Of a DNA stretch of 64,000 bases, positions 41,512 to 50,142 are shown piece after piece. Under the pieces are notes generated by a model, which did not search any database, was not told the DNA's origin, and worked only from the letters and a program-made list of their open reading frames with translations. The stretch's first letter is position 1. The number at the start of each line of letters is the position of its first letter. The stretch covers positions 1 through 64,000 of the forward strand of contig JAUIGE010000012.1 of assembly GCA_030430205.1 (NCBI GenBank), read 5' to 3'. Source of the DNA: Bacteroidia bacterium (lineage in GTDB: Bacteria > Bacteroidota > Bacteroidia > J057). The position numbers were made by a program, and so were the translations under genes.

Positions 41512-42165
41512 TCATCTGCTCATCCCCTCATCTTCCAATCCTCTCATCCTCTCATCAATAATCTCCAATCCTTTAGAGGTAGCTATGCCACGGATAAATA
41601 GCTCCATGATCTGAAGCTGAACCATCGGAAAGGGAAATCGTTTTTGGGGAAAATACTTTTCATTGAGACCCGCTTCGAGCTGGGAGAGGTGCATACGAGC
41701 GATGATATCGGGATCAATATTGGGGCGATAGAGGCCTTCTTTGATTCCTCTTTGCAAATTGTCCTTCATTTTTTGCAGGACAAAGCGGTTTTCATGCCGT
41801 TGAAAAAGCTGCCATGATTCGGGATAATATTTTTTGATTTCAAAAATAAGATTGGGCGAGAGGGCCTTGGTGGCCTGGGTAAAATGCTGCATGACCTTGA
41901 AAAGGGTATCAATGGCATTTTCGCCAGTTTTGCCCAGGGCTAGGGTTTCTGCTTCATTTTGCTTGCAAAATGCAAGACTGACCTCGCGGACAATTTCTGC
42001 CTTGTTTTTAAAGAGCTGGTAAATCGTTTTTTTGGACATACCCAATTCCTGGGCGATATCGTCCATGGTCACATTGCGCACACCCAGACGAAAAAATAGC
42101 GCCCGTGCCTGCGCGAGAACGCGCAATTTGAGTGTGGAAGTGGTTTGTGTTTCTTGTTCCTGCAT
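41512..42165 (-). CDS. TetR/AcrR family transcriptional regulator
   Basis: 217 residues. The N-terminal HTH (~12-60) reads LKLRVLAQARALFFRLGVRNVTMDDIAQELGMSKKTIYQLFKNKAEIVREV, the classic TetR pattern. The rest is a helical ligand-binding domain of no clear subfamily. It is the first gene of the efflux operon and probably represses it and itself. The C-terminal codons (IIDERMRGLEDEGMSR) come from a low-complexity CATC/CTC repeat that runs from ~41515 to 41560, so the tail may be a late extension. Confidence 0.93.
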   Translation of the reverse strand: MQEQETQTTSTLKLRVLAQARALFFRLGVRNVTMDDIAQELGMSKKTIYQLFKNKAEIVREVSLAFCKQNEAETLALGKTGENAIDTLFKVMQHFTQATKALSPNLIFEIKKYYPESWQLFQRHENRFVLQKMKDNLQRGIKEGLYRPNIDPDIIARMHLSQLEAGLNEKYFPQKRFPFPMVQLQIMELFIRGIATSKGLEIIDERMRGLEDEGMSR

Positions 42166-42196
42166 ATAGTCTTATCGCAAAAGGGCGCGAAACTAA

Positions 42197-42224
42197 GGAA
42201 ACTCTGTGTACTTTAAAAGTTTCC
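42197..42224. promoter_or_regulatory. Candidate operator for the TetR regulator
   Basis: GGAAACT (42197-42203) and AGTTTCC (42218-42224) form a perfect 7-bp inverted repeat with a 14-bp spacer, ~32 bp upstream of the tetR start. Position and size fit a TetR-type operator controlling the efflux operon. No experimental support. Confidence 0.35.
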
Positions 42225-42402
42225 AGACAAGAACGTTTGTACTAAGGAAAGGTTTTGAAAAAAGTGAAAGTTTCGACTATCATTTTTCTAACAGTGTTAT
42301 TCGGTGGTTTAAAAGGCTTTTCGCCTTGCTCAAGGCTAAATTGTTTGGATTGGAACAAGCTTTGTAAGTAGGAGGGGAGTGAGGGAATAAAAAAGAACCA
42401 TC

Positions 42403-42798
42403 TTGGAAAAAATACAGATTCAGCAACAAATCGAAGCTTTTGTAGATGCATTTAATGAAGCCTCCCTGTATGGGAATCTGGAGGCCCTGGAGGGTTTTCT
42501 CCATAAGGAAGCCGTTTTTGTGTACGGCGGATTCAATTCGGAAATACAAGGCAAGGAAAACTGCCTCCGGTCCATACAGGATTATGGAGCGATGGCTCAG
42601 ACCTTATCCTTTGAAAAACAGGGACTTATCCATTGGCAATGGCAGGATTTGGTGCAGCTAAAATTTGACTATGAAGTCAGTTACCAAATTGAGGAAAATA
42701 CCCATAGGGAGACAGGCACGGAAGTATGGACCGTGAAAGAAGTAGCCGGCCAGTGGCAATTGCTCTGGCGGGCCTTGGTCTATAATGAAGCTATTTAA
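42403..42798 (+). CDS. SnoaL-like / NTF2-fold protein (DUF4440-type)
   Basis: 131 residues. The cone-shaped NTF2 fold is suggested by QIEAFVDAFNEASLYGNLEALEGFLHKEAVFVYGG at the N-terminus and GTEVWTVKEVAGQWQLLWRALVYNEAI at the C-terminus. Members are small ligand-binding or enzymatic proteins, so the function is open. The start is a TTG at 42403: an in-frame stop at 42388 excludes a longer protein, and no ATG lies early. It stands alone, divergent from tetR. Confidence 0.75.
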   Translation: MEKIQIQQQIEAFVDAFNEASLYGNLEALEGFLHKEAVFVYGGFNSEIQGKENCLRSIQDYGAMAQTLSFEKQGLIHWQWQDLVQLKFDYEVSYQIEENTHRETGTEVWTVKEVAGQWQLLWRALVYNEAI

Positions 42799-42802
42799 AG
42801 GA

Positions 42803-43459
42803 TTACTTGAGGGGCTGAAAACGCAGTTGTTTTACGAAATAGAAACCCACCAGAAAAAACGCGCCATAGGCGATCGTTACAGCCCAGGTTTCAGGATGCC
42901 CCATGGGATTAAAAATCCTGTCAGCCATCTCATACAAAAGCGTGGAAGGCTGGGCCAGGATATCCCAGCTGTTGAAGCGGACAAAACGACCCAGGTAAAC
43001 GCCAAAGGCGCTCAGGAAAACAATCAAAGGAATGTACAAGGGCTGAAAAATGCTTTTTAATCGCCTGAACAGGATTTTTTCAATCTTAATCAGGCTGATA
43101 TAAAATAAGATCAAACCTGTCAGGGCGAAGGAAAACACCATCAGGGTGTCATACCAGATCGGCGCGGATCCCATCCAGCGGAGGTGAAAAAGATCGGTCA
43201 CGATATAGGGAGAATTGGGAAGGAAGAGCACCGCTAAACCCAAACTTACCCATAATCCCAGCTTGATATTAGCCTTGTCTGCTTTTTCGCCCAACCAAAT
43301 AAACCCTAATGGCATCCAGGCAAGCATGAGGTTCCAGATCAAAAAACCAAAAACCATGGATTCCAGGTACACTATCCGAAATCCAATAAGGGAAAAATTA
43401 AAAGCGACAAATAGCAGCAGGGCTTGCTGAGGCTGTTTCAGTTGAAAGAAACGATTCAT
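42803..43459 (-). CDS. DUF1361 family membrane protein
   Basis: 218 residues with six or seven hydrophobic segments. Family pattern: FNFSLIGFRIVYLESMVFGFLIWNLMLAWMPLGFIWLG, then FLPNSPYIVTDLFHLR, a highly conserved DUF1361 block. Integral inner membrane protein of unknown role. Convergent with the SnoaL-like gene at 4 bp distance. Confidence 0.88.
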   Translation of the reverse strand: MNRFFQLKQPQQALLLFVAFNFSLIGFRIVYLESMVFGFLIWNLMLAWMPLGFIWLGEKADKANIKLGLWVSLGLAVLFLPNSPYIVTDLFHLRWMGSAPIWYDTLMVFSFALTGLILFYISLIKIEKILFRRLKSIFQPLYIPLIVFLSAFGVYLGRFVRFNSWDILAQPSTLLYEMADRIFNPMGHPETWAVTIAYGAFFLVGFYFVKQLRFQPLK

Positions 43460-43604
43460 TGTTTGTTTTCAATAAAGGGTAGATGTTGAAAAAAGTGGGT
43501 TAGGCAATAAATCGCAAGGGCGAAATTGATTCTCTTACGGAAAAGCGGGCTCAGAGGTGCGGGATTTGCCAAATGCTTTTTCATATTTTTACCCTAAAAT
43601 TACG

Positions 43605-43612
43605 TATCTTTA
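43605..43612 (+). promoter_or_regulatory. Possible -7 box of xisH
   Basis: TATCTTTA is one base from the Bacteroidota -7 consensus TAnnTTTG and lies 19 bp before the xisH start codon. No clear -33 box is seen. Confidence 0.3.
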
Positions 43613-43630
43613 TTCTGTACAAATACAAAT

Positions 43631-44276
43631 ATGGCAAGAAGAGATTTTATACATCAATCAATAAGGATCGCATTGGAGAATGATGGTTGGTTAGTAACAG
43701 ATGATCCGTTACTTGTTTCGATTGACGATGGGGAGAAGAGTTTTGAAATAGACTTAGGAACAGTGACGAAATAAACTATCAGTTTCATTTTTCGACAGGA
43801 AGTGTCATTTCGACAGCCTGCCCTGAGCTTGTCGAAGGGAGTCTTCGAGGAGAAATCTCCTGAGTTATTGATAATCAAGCTTTTAATACATGGGGTCAGG
43901 AGATTTCTCCTCGCAAAGCCTCGTCGAAATGACAAACTACTTGAAACAAACTGATGGTTTATTTTATCGCAATTCCTTAGGTGCCGAAAAAGTTATTTCT
44001 GCTGAAAAAGGAGGAGAAAAAATAGCCGTTGAAGTAAAATCCTTTGGTTCACCTTCTGTACTAAATGCCTTTCATGAAGCATTGGGTCAATATCTTGATT
44101 ATAGGGATGCCTTGGAAGAGGCTGAAATGAATAGGGAAATGTACCTGGGAATTTCCCTTGAAGCATACTATCAGATTCAGGATATCAAATTTTTAACAAG
44201 GAGGATTTCAAAATATACAATGAAAATCATAGTTGTTGATGTAGAAAGTAACACGGTTCAGCAATGGATAAAATAG
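43631..44276 (+). pseudogene. xisH: xisH, split by insertion of MITE copy 2
   Basis: The 5' part (43631-43756) codes for RRDFIHQSIRIALENDGW...EKSFEIDL, the start of an XisH (fdxN element excision-controlling factor) protein. The 3' part (43977-44276) continues in frame with LGAEKVISAEKGGEKIAVEVKSFG and ends VVDVESNTVQQWIK, the family C-terminus. Removing 43757-43976 and one TTA restores an uninterrupted ~142-residue XisH. XisH has a nuclease-like core with IDLG and EVKS; the insertion parts the Asp from the Glu-x-Lys. As it stands the first piece ends after 47 residues, while the second could be read from ATG at 43929 inside the element. It overlaps xisI by 13 bp. Confidence 0.88.
43757..43976. 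mobile_element. MITE-like element, copy 2 (220 bp), TSD TTA, inside xisH
   Basis: It starts GGAACAGTGACGAAATAAAC and ends GGTTTATTTTATCGCAATTCC, with the same terminal and inner inverted repeats as copy 1 at 10558-10825. Target duplication TTA is at 43754-43756 and 43977-43979. It has one 24-bp unit (43816-43839) where copy 1 has three, and the lengths differ by exactly 48 bp. The empty site can be rebuilt from the xisH reading frame, so the element boundaries are set to the base. Confidence 0.88.
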
Positions 44277-44605
44277 AAGCATATAGAAAAATCATTTTTG
44301 AAGAATTAAGCTGTAAGGCTAAGCTTGCTTATGCCAATGCTCCAACGCTTTCCCGACAATTAATAGTTAGTGAAGATCAGAATAATTTTATCCTGATTTC
44401 ATTTGGATGGGTTAACAAAAGATACAAGCATTCATTTGTCTATCATATTGAAATTAAATATGGAAAGGTTTGGATTCATGAAGACAATACAGATGTAGGG
44501 ATAGCTCAGGTATTCGCCGAAAATGGAATTTCCAAGAAAGATATAATATTAGGCTTTTTGCCAAAATTTGCTCAGGAAGAATCTGGCTATGCAGTTGCTT
44601 CCTGA
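44264..44605 (+). CDS. xisI: XisI-like protein
   Basis: 113 residues matching the XisI family (fdxN element excision-controlling factor): KIEAYRKIIFEELSCKAKLAYANAP, ILISFGWVNKRYKHSFVYHIEIKYGKVWIHEDNTDVGIAQVF and the C-terminal ISKKDIILGFLPKFAQEESGYAVA. In cyanobacteria XisH and XisI are needed with a recombinase for DNA excision. Outside cyanobacteria the pair occurs widely without a recombinase, and its role is not settled. Its start overlaps the end of xisH by 13 bp. Here it is intact although its partner is split, so it is probably orphaned. Confidence 0.92.
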   Translation: MDKIEAYRKIIFEELSCKAKLAYANAPTLSRQLIVSEDQNNFILISFGWVNKRYKHSFVYHIEIKYGKVWIHEDNTDVGIAQVFAENGISKKDIILGFLPKFAQEESGYAVAS

Positions 44606-44607
44606 GA

Positions 44608-47226
44608 TCATTCCTTCATGATTTTCGCGGCAGAAAAGCCGTTTTTCCCCTGAGCAGAAAGCAAATAAGCGCCCGCCTTAAGGTCGCTTAGATCCACCTC
44701 AAACTCCTTTTTCGCCGAAAAACCTTTAAGCACAATCCTGCCCATCAAATCTACTATCTGCCAATTTACCCTTGGCTCAGCTGAGATGACCTGAATCTTT
44801 CCTGAAGAAGGATTGGGATAAATAAGCAAGCTGCTCTTAATCAATTCATTATCAATGCTTTCACTCCTTCCATCTATATCAACACAATAATCCTCCACTT
44901 CCCCAAACTGGAAGTTCCCGCAGGGATCTGGGGCGAACAAAAACTCCATCACCACCCGCAGGCGGGTAGGACCCGAAAACAAATCCGGCGGTATGCTCAG
45001 CATACCTGTCACGACGCTATCCGTCGTCATGCTGCCATCATACAGCAATTCATTGCTGTCCAGAAAATCGCCATCGCGATTGAAGTCTATCCAAATGCGC
45101 CAGTACTCGCTGTAAGTCAGCGATTTAAAACCTGGCTCCAGCCGGAAGGCGTAATCCTCTCCTGACTTTAGCGTCAATGATTTTTCGATAAAATCTCCAT
45201 AGCCCTGGTTCGGACCAGACTGATTGATCAGGGTATCGAGTTGAAAGGATTCAATCCAGTCATCCTCCTGCGAGTCTGTGGCTCTGGCGCTGCAATAGCT
45301 GCCTTCCAGGCATTGTCCGCAGCCCAGGCTGCGAAAGCTTTGTACGGGCGAAAAGCTGCTAAAGCCGCTGTCACATCCTATCGCGAGGCGATATTCATAT
45401 TCTGTACAACTGCTCAATCCGCTCAGCATCTCGCTCGTATCAGCCAGGCTGAGGCTGATCCAGCCAACGGAATCCCGGGCTTTATATTCCAGCCGGTAAT
45501 TTTGAGCGGCATAGACAGAAGACCAGCTGAGGGTGGCATGCTTTTCATCCATCTCCAGCACTTCTGAAAAAGCAGGAGGCCGGCAACAGCCTTCACTTTC
45601 AAAGCGCAGGCTTCGGGTAAAAAGGCTGCTATCTGAGCCGCAAACAGAGGCTATTTGAAGCTCATAAAGCTGACAGCTTTTCAAATCTGATAAGTGGTAG
45701 AAAGGGGAAGCGGTCGATATGGATTGCCACTGCATGGCTCCCTGCTCGCGGTAGCGGAGGTGAAATGGGCTATTGCCGGGCAGGCGTTTCCATTGTACCC
45801 ACACGGAAGAATCCGTCCTCATTCCGACCTCTGGATGCCAGGGTGGCGTACAGGTCGGCAAAGTATCCTCCAGCCCTTGCAGTTGCTGCAGGCTCTTGTG
45901 CAGATTGAGGCGCCCGCCTGTAAGGGTGCTGTCTTTCAGGCTGCCAAGCGAATCTGTAGCCTGCAAAAGGCAGTCTTTTAGCAGCAGCGCCATGCTGTCG
46001 GGAAAGCTTTTGTACCAGGCCTGAAAGGCTGCTCCTGCCTTGGCATGTAGCAGGCTGACGGCTCCGCTCACATGGGGAGCGGCCATGGAAGTGCCTGTAA
46101 GGGTGCTATAGCTGTTTCCTGGGATGGTGCTCAGTATCCGCACACCCGGTGCGCCCAGGTCTATGTGGGTTTTCCCAAAACCTGCTGTATGCAATTTGTC
46201 CCGGTTGTCGGTGGCTGTGACGGCGATGATGAAGGGAGATGGGCAGGTGGAAGGCATATCGCCCACTACGTCTACATTGACAAAAGAATTGGTGGTAGAC
46301 ACCACATTTAAAATCCCTCTTTGTCCCAAAGAATCATAGAGGGCACACCAGATCGGGAAATTGGCCGGATTACCGTTGTTGACGCCAAAGGAGCTGTTGA
46401 TTACGACCACATAGGCGCCTTCGCGCCCGGCAGTCTCATCATAGCGCCTGCGCATGTCGTAGGCGTAGCTATAGGCCCGCACGACTCGTGCCTGGTTGCC
46501 GGAAGATCCGGCGATATTGAGGATGCGTGCATCCCAGTTGACGCCGGCGATGCCGCTATTGTTGTCGCCGCTTGCGGCGGCGATGCCGGCTACATGCGTG
46601 CCGTGGAGGCGCGAGGGGATGGTGTCGTCATCATCGTAAAAATTCCAGCCACGGTAGTCATCTACCAGCCCGTTTTTATCATCATCTATCTGATTGTGAG
46701 GGATTTCCAATCTGTTTACCCAAAAGCGTAAATCCTGGTGTACCGTATCGGCCCCTTCATCTACCACAGCGATCACGATGCTGTCTCCATGGGCCGAGGG
46801 CCCACCTGTGCTGATGTCCCAGGCTTCCGGAGCGTCTATATCGGCATCCAAAAGGCCTCCGGCCTGGCCGGTATTATGGAGCGACCATTGCGAAGCAAAA
46901 CTCGGATCATTGGGTAGGGTAGAGGTGATGTGCCTGCTTTCTACCAGGTAATTCAATTGGGCAAATTGCACTTCTTCCCTTCCCAAAAACCACTCTAAAG
47001 CAGCCTCATTCGTGGTTTTATCGGGAGAAAAGCGAAGGAGATGGATGTTGAAAGAGTTGGATAATTTTTCGCTTTGCGTGGAAAAAGGCGTTTGACGAAG
47101 AATCTGCGTGATGTTGTTTTTACCTTTTAGCCAGACGATCATTTCCCCCGATACAAAGGGATGCTGCGCGCAGGAGAAGCTGATCCCCAAAAGAGCCAGA
47201 AGAAGAATGAATAACAGTTTTTTCAT
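44608..47226 (-). CDS. Secreted S8 (subtilisin-like) serine peptidase with GEVED and T9SS domains
   Basis: 872 residues from the ATG at 47226 (ATG at 47232 or TTG at 47235 are alternatives). Signal peptide MKKLLFILLLALLGISFSCAQ; an inhibitor-like propeptide (~25-105); S8 catalytic domain with Asp156 (VIAVVDEGAD), His211 (LHGTHVAGIAAA) and Ser380 (LTGTSMAAPHVSG). Two fibronectin type III-like segments (~465-635) follow, then a GEVED domain (FGEVEDYCVDI, ~780) and a T9SS type A domain (IYPNPSSGK, IVDLMGRIV, LKAGAYLLSAQG). A surface or secreted protease. It shares a 56-bp divergent promoter region with the next secreted protein, and ends 2 bp from xisI, tail to tail. Confidence 0.93.
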   Translation of the reverse strand: MKKLLFILLLALLGISFSCAQHPFVSGEMIVWLKGKNNITQILRQTPFSTQSEKLSNSFNIHLLRFSPDKTTNEAALEWFLGREEVQFAQLNYLVESRHITSTLPNDPSFASQWSLHNTGQAGGLLDADIDAPEAWDISTGGPSAHGDSIVIAVVDEGADTVHQDLRFWVNRLEIPHNQIDDDKNGLVDDYRGWNFYDDDDTIPSRLHGTHVAGIAAASGDNNSGIAGVNWDARILNIAGSSGNQARVVRAYSYAYDMRRRYDETAGREGAYVVVINSSFGVNNGNPANFPIWCALYDSLGQRGILNVVSTTNSFVNVDVVGDMPSTCPSPFIIAVTATDNRDKLHTAGFGKTHIDLGAPGVRILSTIPGNSYSTLTGTSMAAPHVSGAVSLLHAKAGAAFQAWYKSFPDSMALLLKDCLLQATDSLGSLKDSTLTGGRLNLHKSLQQLQGLEDTLPTCTPPWHPEVGMRTDSSVWVQWKRLPGNSPFHLRYREQGAMQWQSISTASPFYHLSDLKSCQLYELQIASVCGSDSSLFTRSLRFESEGCCRPPAFSEVLEMDEKHATLSWSSVYAAQNYRLEYKARDSVGWISLSLADTSEMLSGLSSCTEYEYRLAIGCDSGFSSFSPVQSFRSLGCGQCLEGSYCSARATDSQEDDWIESFQLDTLINQSGPNQGYGDFIEKSLTLKSGEDYAFRLEPGFKSLTYSEYWRIWIDFNRDGDFLDSNELLYDGSMTTDSVVTGMLSIPPDLFSGPTRLRVVMEFLFAPDPCGNFQFGEVEDYCVDIDGRSESIDNELIKSSLLIYPNPSSGKIQVISAEPRVNWQIVDLMGRIVLKGFSAKKEFEVDLSDLKAGAYLLSAQGKNGFSAAKIMKE

Positions 47227-47282
47227 ATCCATCAAATAACGTTTTTTTATTTACCTTCGAGGGCATTCAATATGTATTTACC

Positions 47283-48584
47283 ATGACAAAGTTGTTTTCT
47301 TTTTTTTGCATTTGTTGTTTTTTTCTGCCCTCTCTGGCCTGCGGCCAGACTGAGGCGCAAATATCCCATAAGGCCTTTGGGCCTTCATTTCAGTGCTGCC
47401 TGCAGCATATTGACCGGGATATGCACACTTTCGTGGCACCGCCACGGAACATGGCTTCGCGCGCTTCCTGCGCGAGTTTTGAGTTTAGCTATTTTGGCTC
47501 TGCCCCTCAGACCGTAAAAGACGGATTGGCTTATGCCGCAGATATCTGGGCAAGCCAGCTTGTCTCGCAGGTTCCCATCAGAGTGAACATTGTTTACATC
47601 AGCTGGCAGGCTTTGGGAACTTCCATTGCAAGCCCCATCAGGAATTTTCCCGGCGCTGTAGATAGCAGTACCTGGTACCCCTATGCCCTGGCAGATGCCA
47701 TAGCTGGTAGGGACCTGAGACCCGGCGAAGATGATATCACCATTTTTTTGAACAATTCTACCAACTGGTACTTTGGCCTCGATGGCAATGTGCCGGCCGG
47801 ACAGATAGATTTTGTCAGTGTGGCTTTGCACGAATTGGGCCATGGGCTGGGCTTTACCAGCCTTTCCAATAAAAGGATGTCTGAGGGCTCCTTCGGGATG
47901 ATTACTGCCGCTGATTTGATGCTGCCGGCCTTGCCCTTTCCTCCCCTGGAAGGCCTTCCGGGCATATTTGACCACCATTTGATTCATGGCCCATCGGGTT
48001 TGTTTTTGACTAACACCACCTTTTTTGCCAACCCTTCCCAGCAGTTGGGAGATTTCTTCACGGGGGGGCAGGTATTTCTGACAGGTCCCGAACTCCTGCT
48101 TGCCAATGGCAACCAGACAGCCCAGGCCTATGCCTCACCGACTTTCAGCTTTGGTACAAGTATGACGCATCTCGATGAGAGCCTTTACCCTCCGGGTGAT
48201 ACCAATACCCTGATGAGCCCTTTTATCGGCAATGCAGAGGCCAACCATAATCCCGGCCCCATTGTACTGGGCTTATTTCAGGATTTGGGATGGGAGCTTT
48301 GTGGAGATGTGGGGATTGAGGAGGAAAAGGCGGCAAATTGGGCAATGGAGGTATATCCCAATCCTTTGAAGGATCGCCTGTTTCTGCGTTGGCAGCAGCC
48401 TTTGCAATCATCTGGCGTTTTTCGGCTGTATGATATACAAGGAAGACTGATGATGGAAAAAAGCTTATTGCCGGGAAGCCGGGAGGCAATGATTTTACCT
48501 GATATTTCAGCAATAGGCGGTGTGTATTTTTGGGAATGTGTAGCTGGAGATAAGCGAAATAGTGGGAAACTGTTGACAAAATGA
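47283..48584 (+). CDS. Secreted zinc metalloprotease-like protein with T9SS domain
   Basis: 433 residues. Signal peptide MTKLFSFFCICCFFLPSLACG. The zinc-binding motif VALHELGHGLGF (HExxHxxGF) lies around residue 183-194, in the style of Bacteroidota metallopeptidases with an inserted beta-rich region. Cys residues pair in the mature chain (QCCLQH). A T9SS type A domain (VYPNPLKDRLFL, LYDIQGRLMMEK, GGVYFWECVAG) closes it. It faces away from the S8 protease gene, with which it may share control. Substrate unknown. Confidence 0.85.
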   Translation: MTKLFSFFCICCFFLPSLACGQTEAQISHKAFGPSFQCCLQHIDRDMHTFVAPPRNMASRASCASFEFSYFGSAPQTVKDGLAYAADIWASQLVSQVPIRVNIVYISWQALGTSIASPIRNFPGAVDSSTWYPYALADAIAGRDLRPGEDDITIFLNNSTNWYFGLDGNVPAGQIDFVSVALHELGHGLGFTSLSNKRMSEGSFGMITAADLMLPALPFPPLEGLPGIFDHHLIHGPSGLFLTNTTFFANPSQQLGDFFTGGQVFLTGPELLLANGNQTAQAYASPTFSFGTSMTHLDESLYPPGDTNTLMSPFIGNAEANHNPGPIVLGLFQDLGWELCGDVGIEEEKAANWAMEVYPNPLKDRLFLRWQQPLQSSGVFRLYDIQGRLMMEKSLLPGSREAMILPDISAIGGVYFWECVAGDKRNSGKLLTK

Positions 48585-48801
48585 CATTTCTTTTGATTTC
48601 TGCAAATGGCTTTTTCCCTAAATTATTAGCATCTTTGCATCATTCCAATCAAGTATGTAATAATTTCAATTCGGGTAAACCTGGATAGCCACAAAACTAT
48701 TTCGGGTGCCCTGTTACTATTGAAGGCTCTTCAACGTCTGAGGGGTTCAGGATAAATTCTCTTGAAGGAAAATTAACTTAAAACAGAATATAAAGTAAAA
48801 T

Positions 48802-50142
48802 ATGCCAGCGAAATTGACCCAATCAGAACAACTTCTGGAAAGGCGTAAAAATGTGGTAGCCAATGGTGTGGGTGTATTCAATACTGCCACAGCCCGCGAG
48901 GCAAAAGGTGCCATTATAATCGATGAAGACGGCAGGGAGCTCATCGATTTTGCAGGAGGTATAGGGGTAGTCAATGCGGGGCATTGCCCGGAGCCCGTGG
49001 TAGCGGCGATTCGTGAGCAGGCAGGTAAATACCTGCACACCAGCTTCAATGTGGTCACCTATGAACCCTATGTTGAGCTTTGTGAAAGGCTTACAGAGAT
49101 TTTGCCACATGGCGAAAAAACCAAGGCCATGCTTGTCTCGACAGGTGCCGAGGCCGTGGAGAATGCGATAAAAATCGCACGACAAGCCACCCAGAGGCAG
49201 GCGGTTCTCTGCTATACAGGTGCTTTTCACGGTCGTACCATGATGGCCATGACGCTTACGAGTAAGATAAATTACAAACTCAATTGTGGGCCTTTTGTGC
49301 CGGAAGTCTATCGTTTGCCTTTTCCCAATTTTTATCGCTATGGGCAGGGTAAAGACCGGGATACTTTTGTAAAAGAAGAGTTGAAACGTCTGCACGAAAG
49401 TTCGCACAACCTGGTAGACCCCAATAACCTGGCCGCGATCATTATAGAGCCGGTACAGGGCGAGGGAGGGTTTAATCCGGTACCTAAAAAGTACCTGGAA
49501 GGTCTGCGAAAATATTGCGATGATTTTGGAATCATGCTCATCATGGATGAAATCCAAAGTGGCTTTGGCCGCACAGGCTATTGGGCCTCCTGGCAACACT
49601 ATGATGTGGTGCCCGACATCAGCACATACGCCAAATCTCTTGGCTCAGGGATGCCCATCGCAGCTATAGTAGGCCGTGCAGAGGTCATGGATACAGCAGC
49701 ACCAGGTACCATAGGCGGGACTTATATTGGAAACCCCGTATGCTGTGCAGCAGCCCTGGCCACCATACAAATGATTAAAGATGAAGACCTCAACGGACGG
49801 GCCATGAAAATAGGGGGGATTTTAAAAAAGCATTATAAAAAGATGAAAGAAACATGCTCCGAAATCGGGGATGTTCGTGGCATGGGAGCAATGGTTGGGA
49901 TTGAATTTGTCAAAGGGGGAGATTCCCGACAGCCTGATGGAGAGCTTTGCAGCCGCATCCTTAAAGGATGTAGCGATCAGGGGCTGGTGCTGCTCAGCGC
50001 AGGCACTTTTAAAAATATTATCCGAATTCTGGCACCTCTCGTGATTACAGAGCCCCAGTTGGAAAAAGGGATGCAAATCCTGGATGCGGTAATCAAAGCA
50101 GAAATAGCAAAAAATAACAAAATAGAGTTCCAGAAAATATGA
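48802..50142 (+). CDS. Class III PLP aminotransferase (GABA/putrescine-type)
   Basis: 446 residues of fold-type I PLP class III. Visible: DEDGRELIDFAGGIGVVNAGHCPEPVVAAIREQ, SFNVVTYEPYVELCERL, VSTGAEAVENAIKIAR, CYTGAFHGRTMMAMTLTSK, EPVQGEGGFNPVP, IMDEIQSGFGRTG and the PLP lysine K278 in TYAKSLGSGMP. Near relatives are 4-aminobutyrate, putrescine and ornithine aminotransferases. It is the first gene of a tight six-gene operon; its stop overlaps the next start by 4 bp. The expected reaction is removal of a terminal amino group from a polyamine or omega-amino acid to give an aldehyde, with 2-oxoglutarate or pyruvate as acceptor. Confidence 0.92.
   Translation: MPAKLTQSEQLLERRKNVVANGVGVFNTATAREAKGAIIIDEDGRELIDFAGGIGVVNAGHCPEPVVAAIREQAGKYLHTSFNVVTYEPYVELCERLTEILPHGEKTKAMLVSTGAEAVENAIKIARQATQRQAVLCYTGAFHGRTMMAMTLTSKINYKLNCGPFVPEVYRLPFPNFYRYGQGKDRDTFVKEELKRLHESSHNLVDPNNLAAIIIEPVQGEGGFNPVPKKYLEGLRKYCDDFGIMLIMDEIQSGFGRTGYWASWQHYDVVPDISTYAKSLGSGMPIAAIVGRAEVMDTAAPGTIGGTYIGNPVCCAAALATIQMIKDEDLNGRAMKIGGILKKHYKKMKETCSEIGDVRGMGAMVGIEFVKGGDSRQPDGELCSRILKGCSDQGLVLLSAGTFKNIIRILAPLVITEPQLEKGMQILDAVIKAEIAKNNKIEFQKI

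Noticed and set aside
46321-46731. A 136-codon ORF antisense to the S8 peptidase
   Set aside because: It lies opposite the catalytic domain and reflects its codon bias; no independent evidence for a gene.
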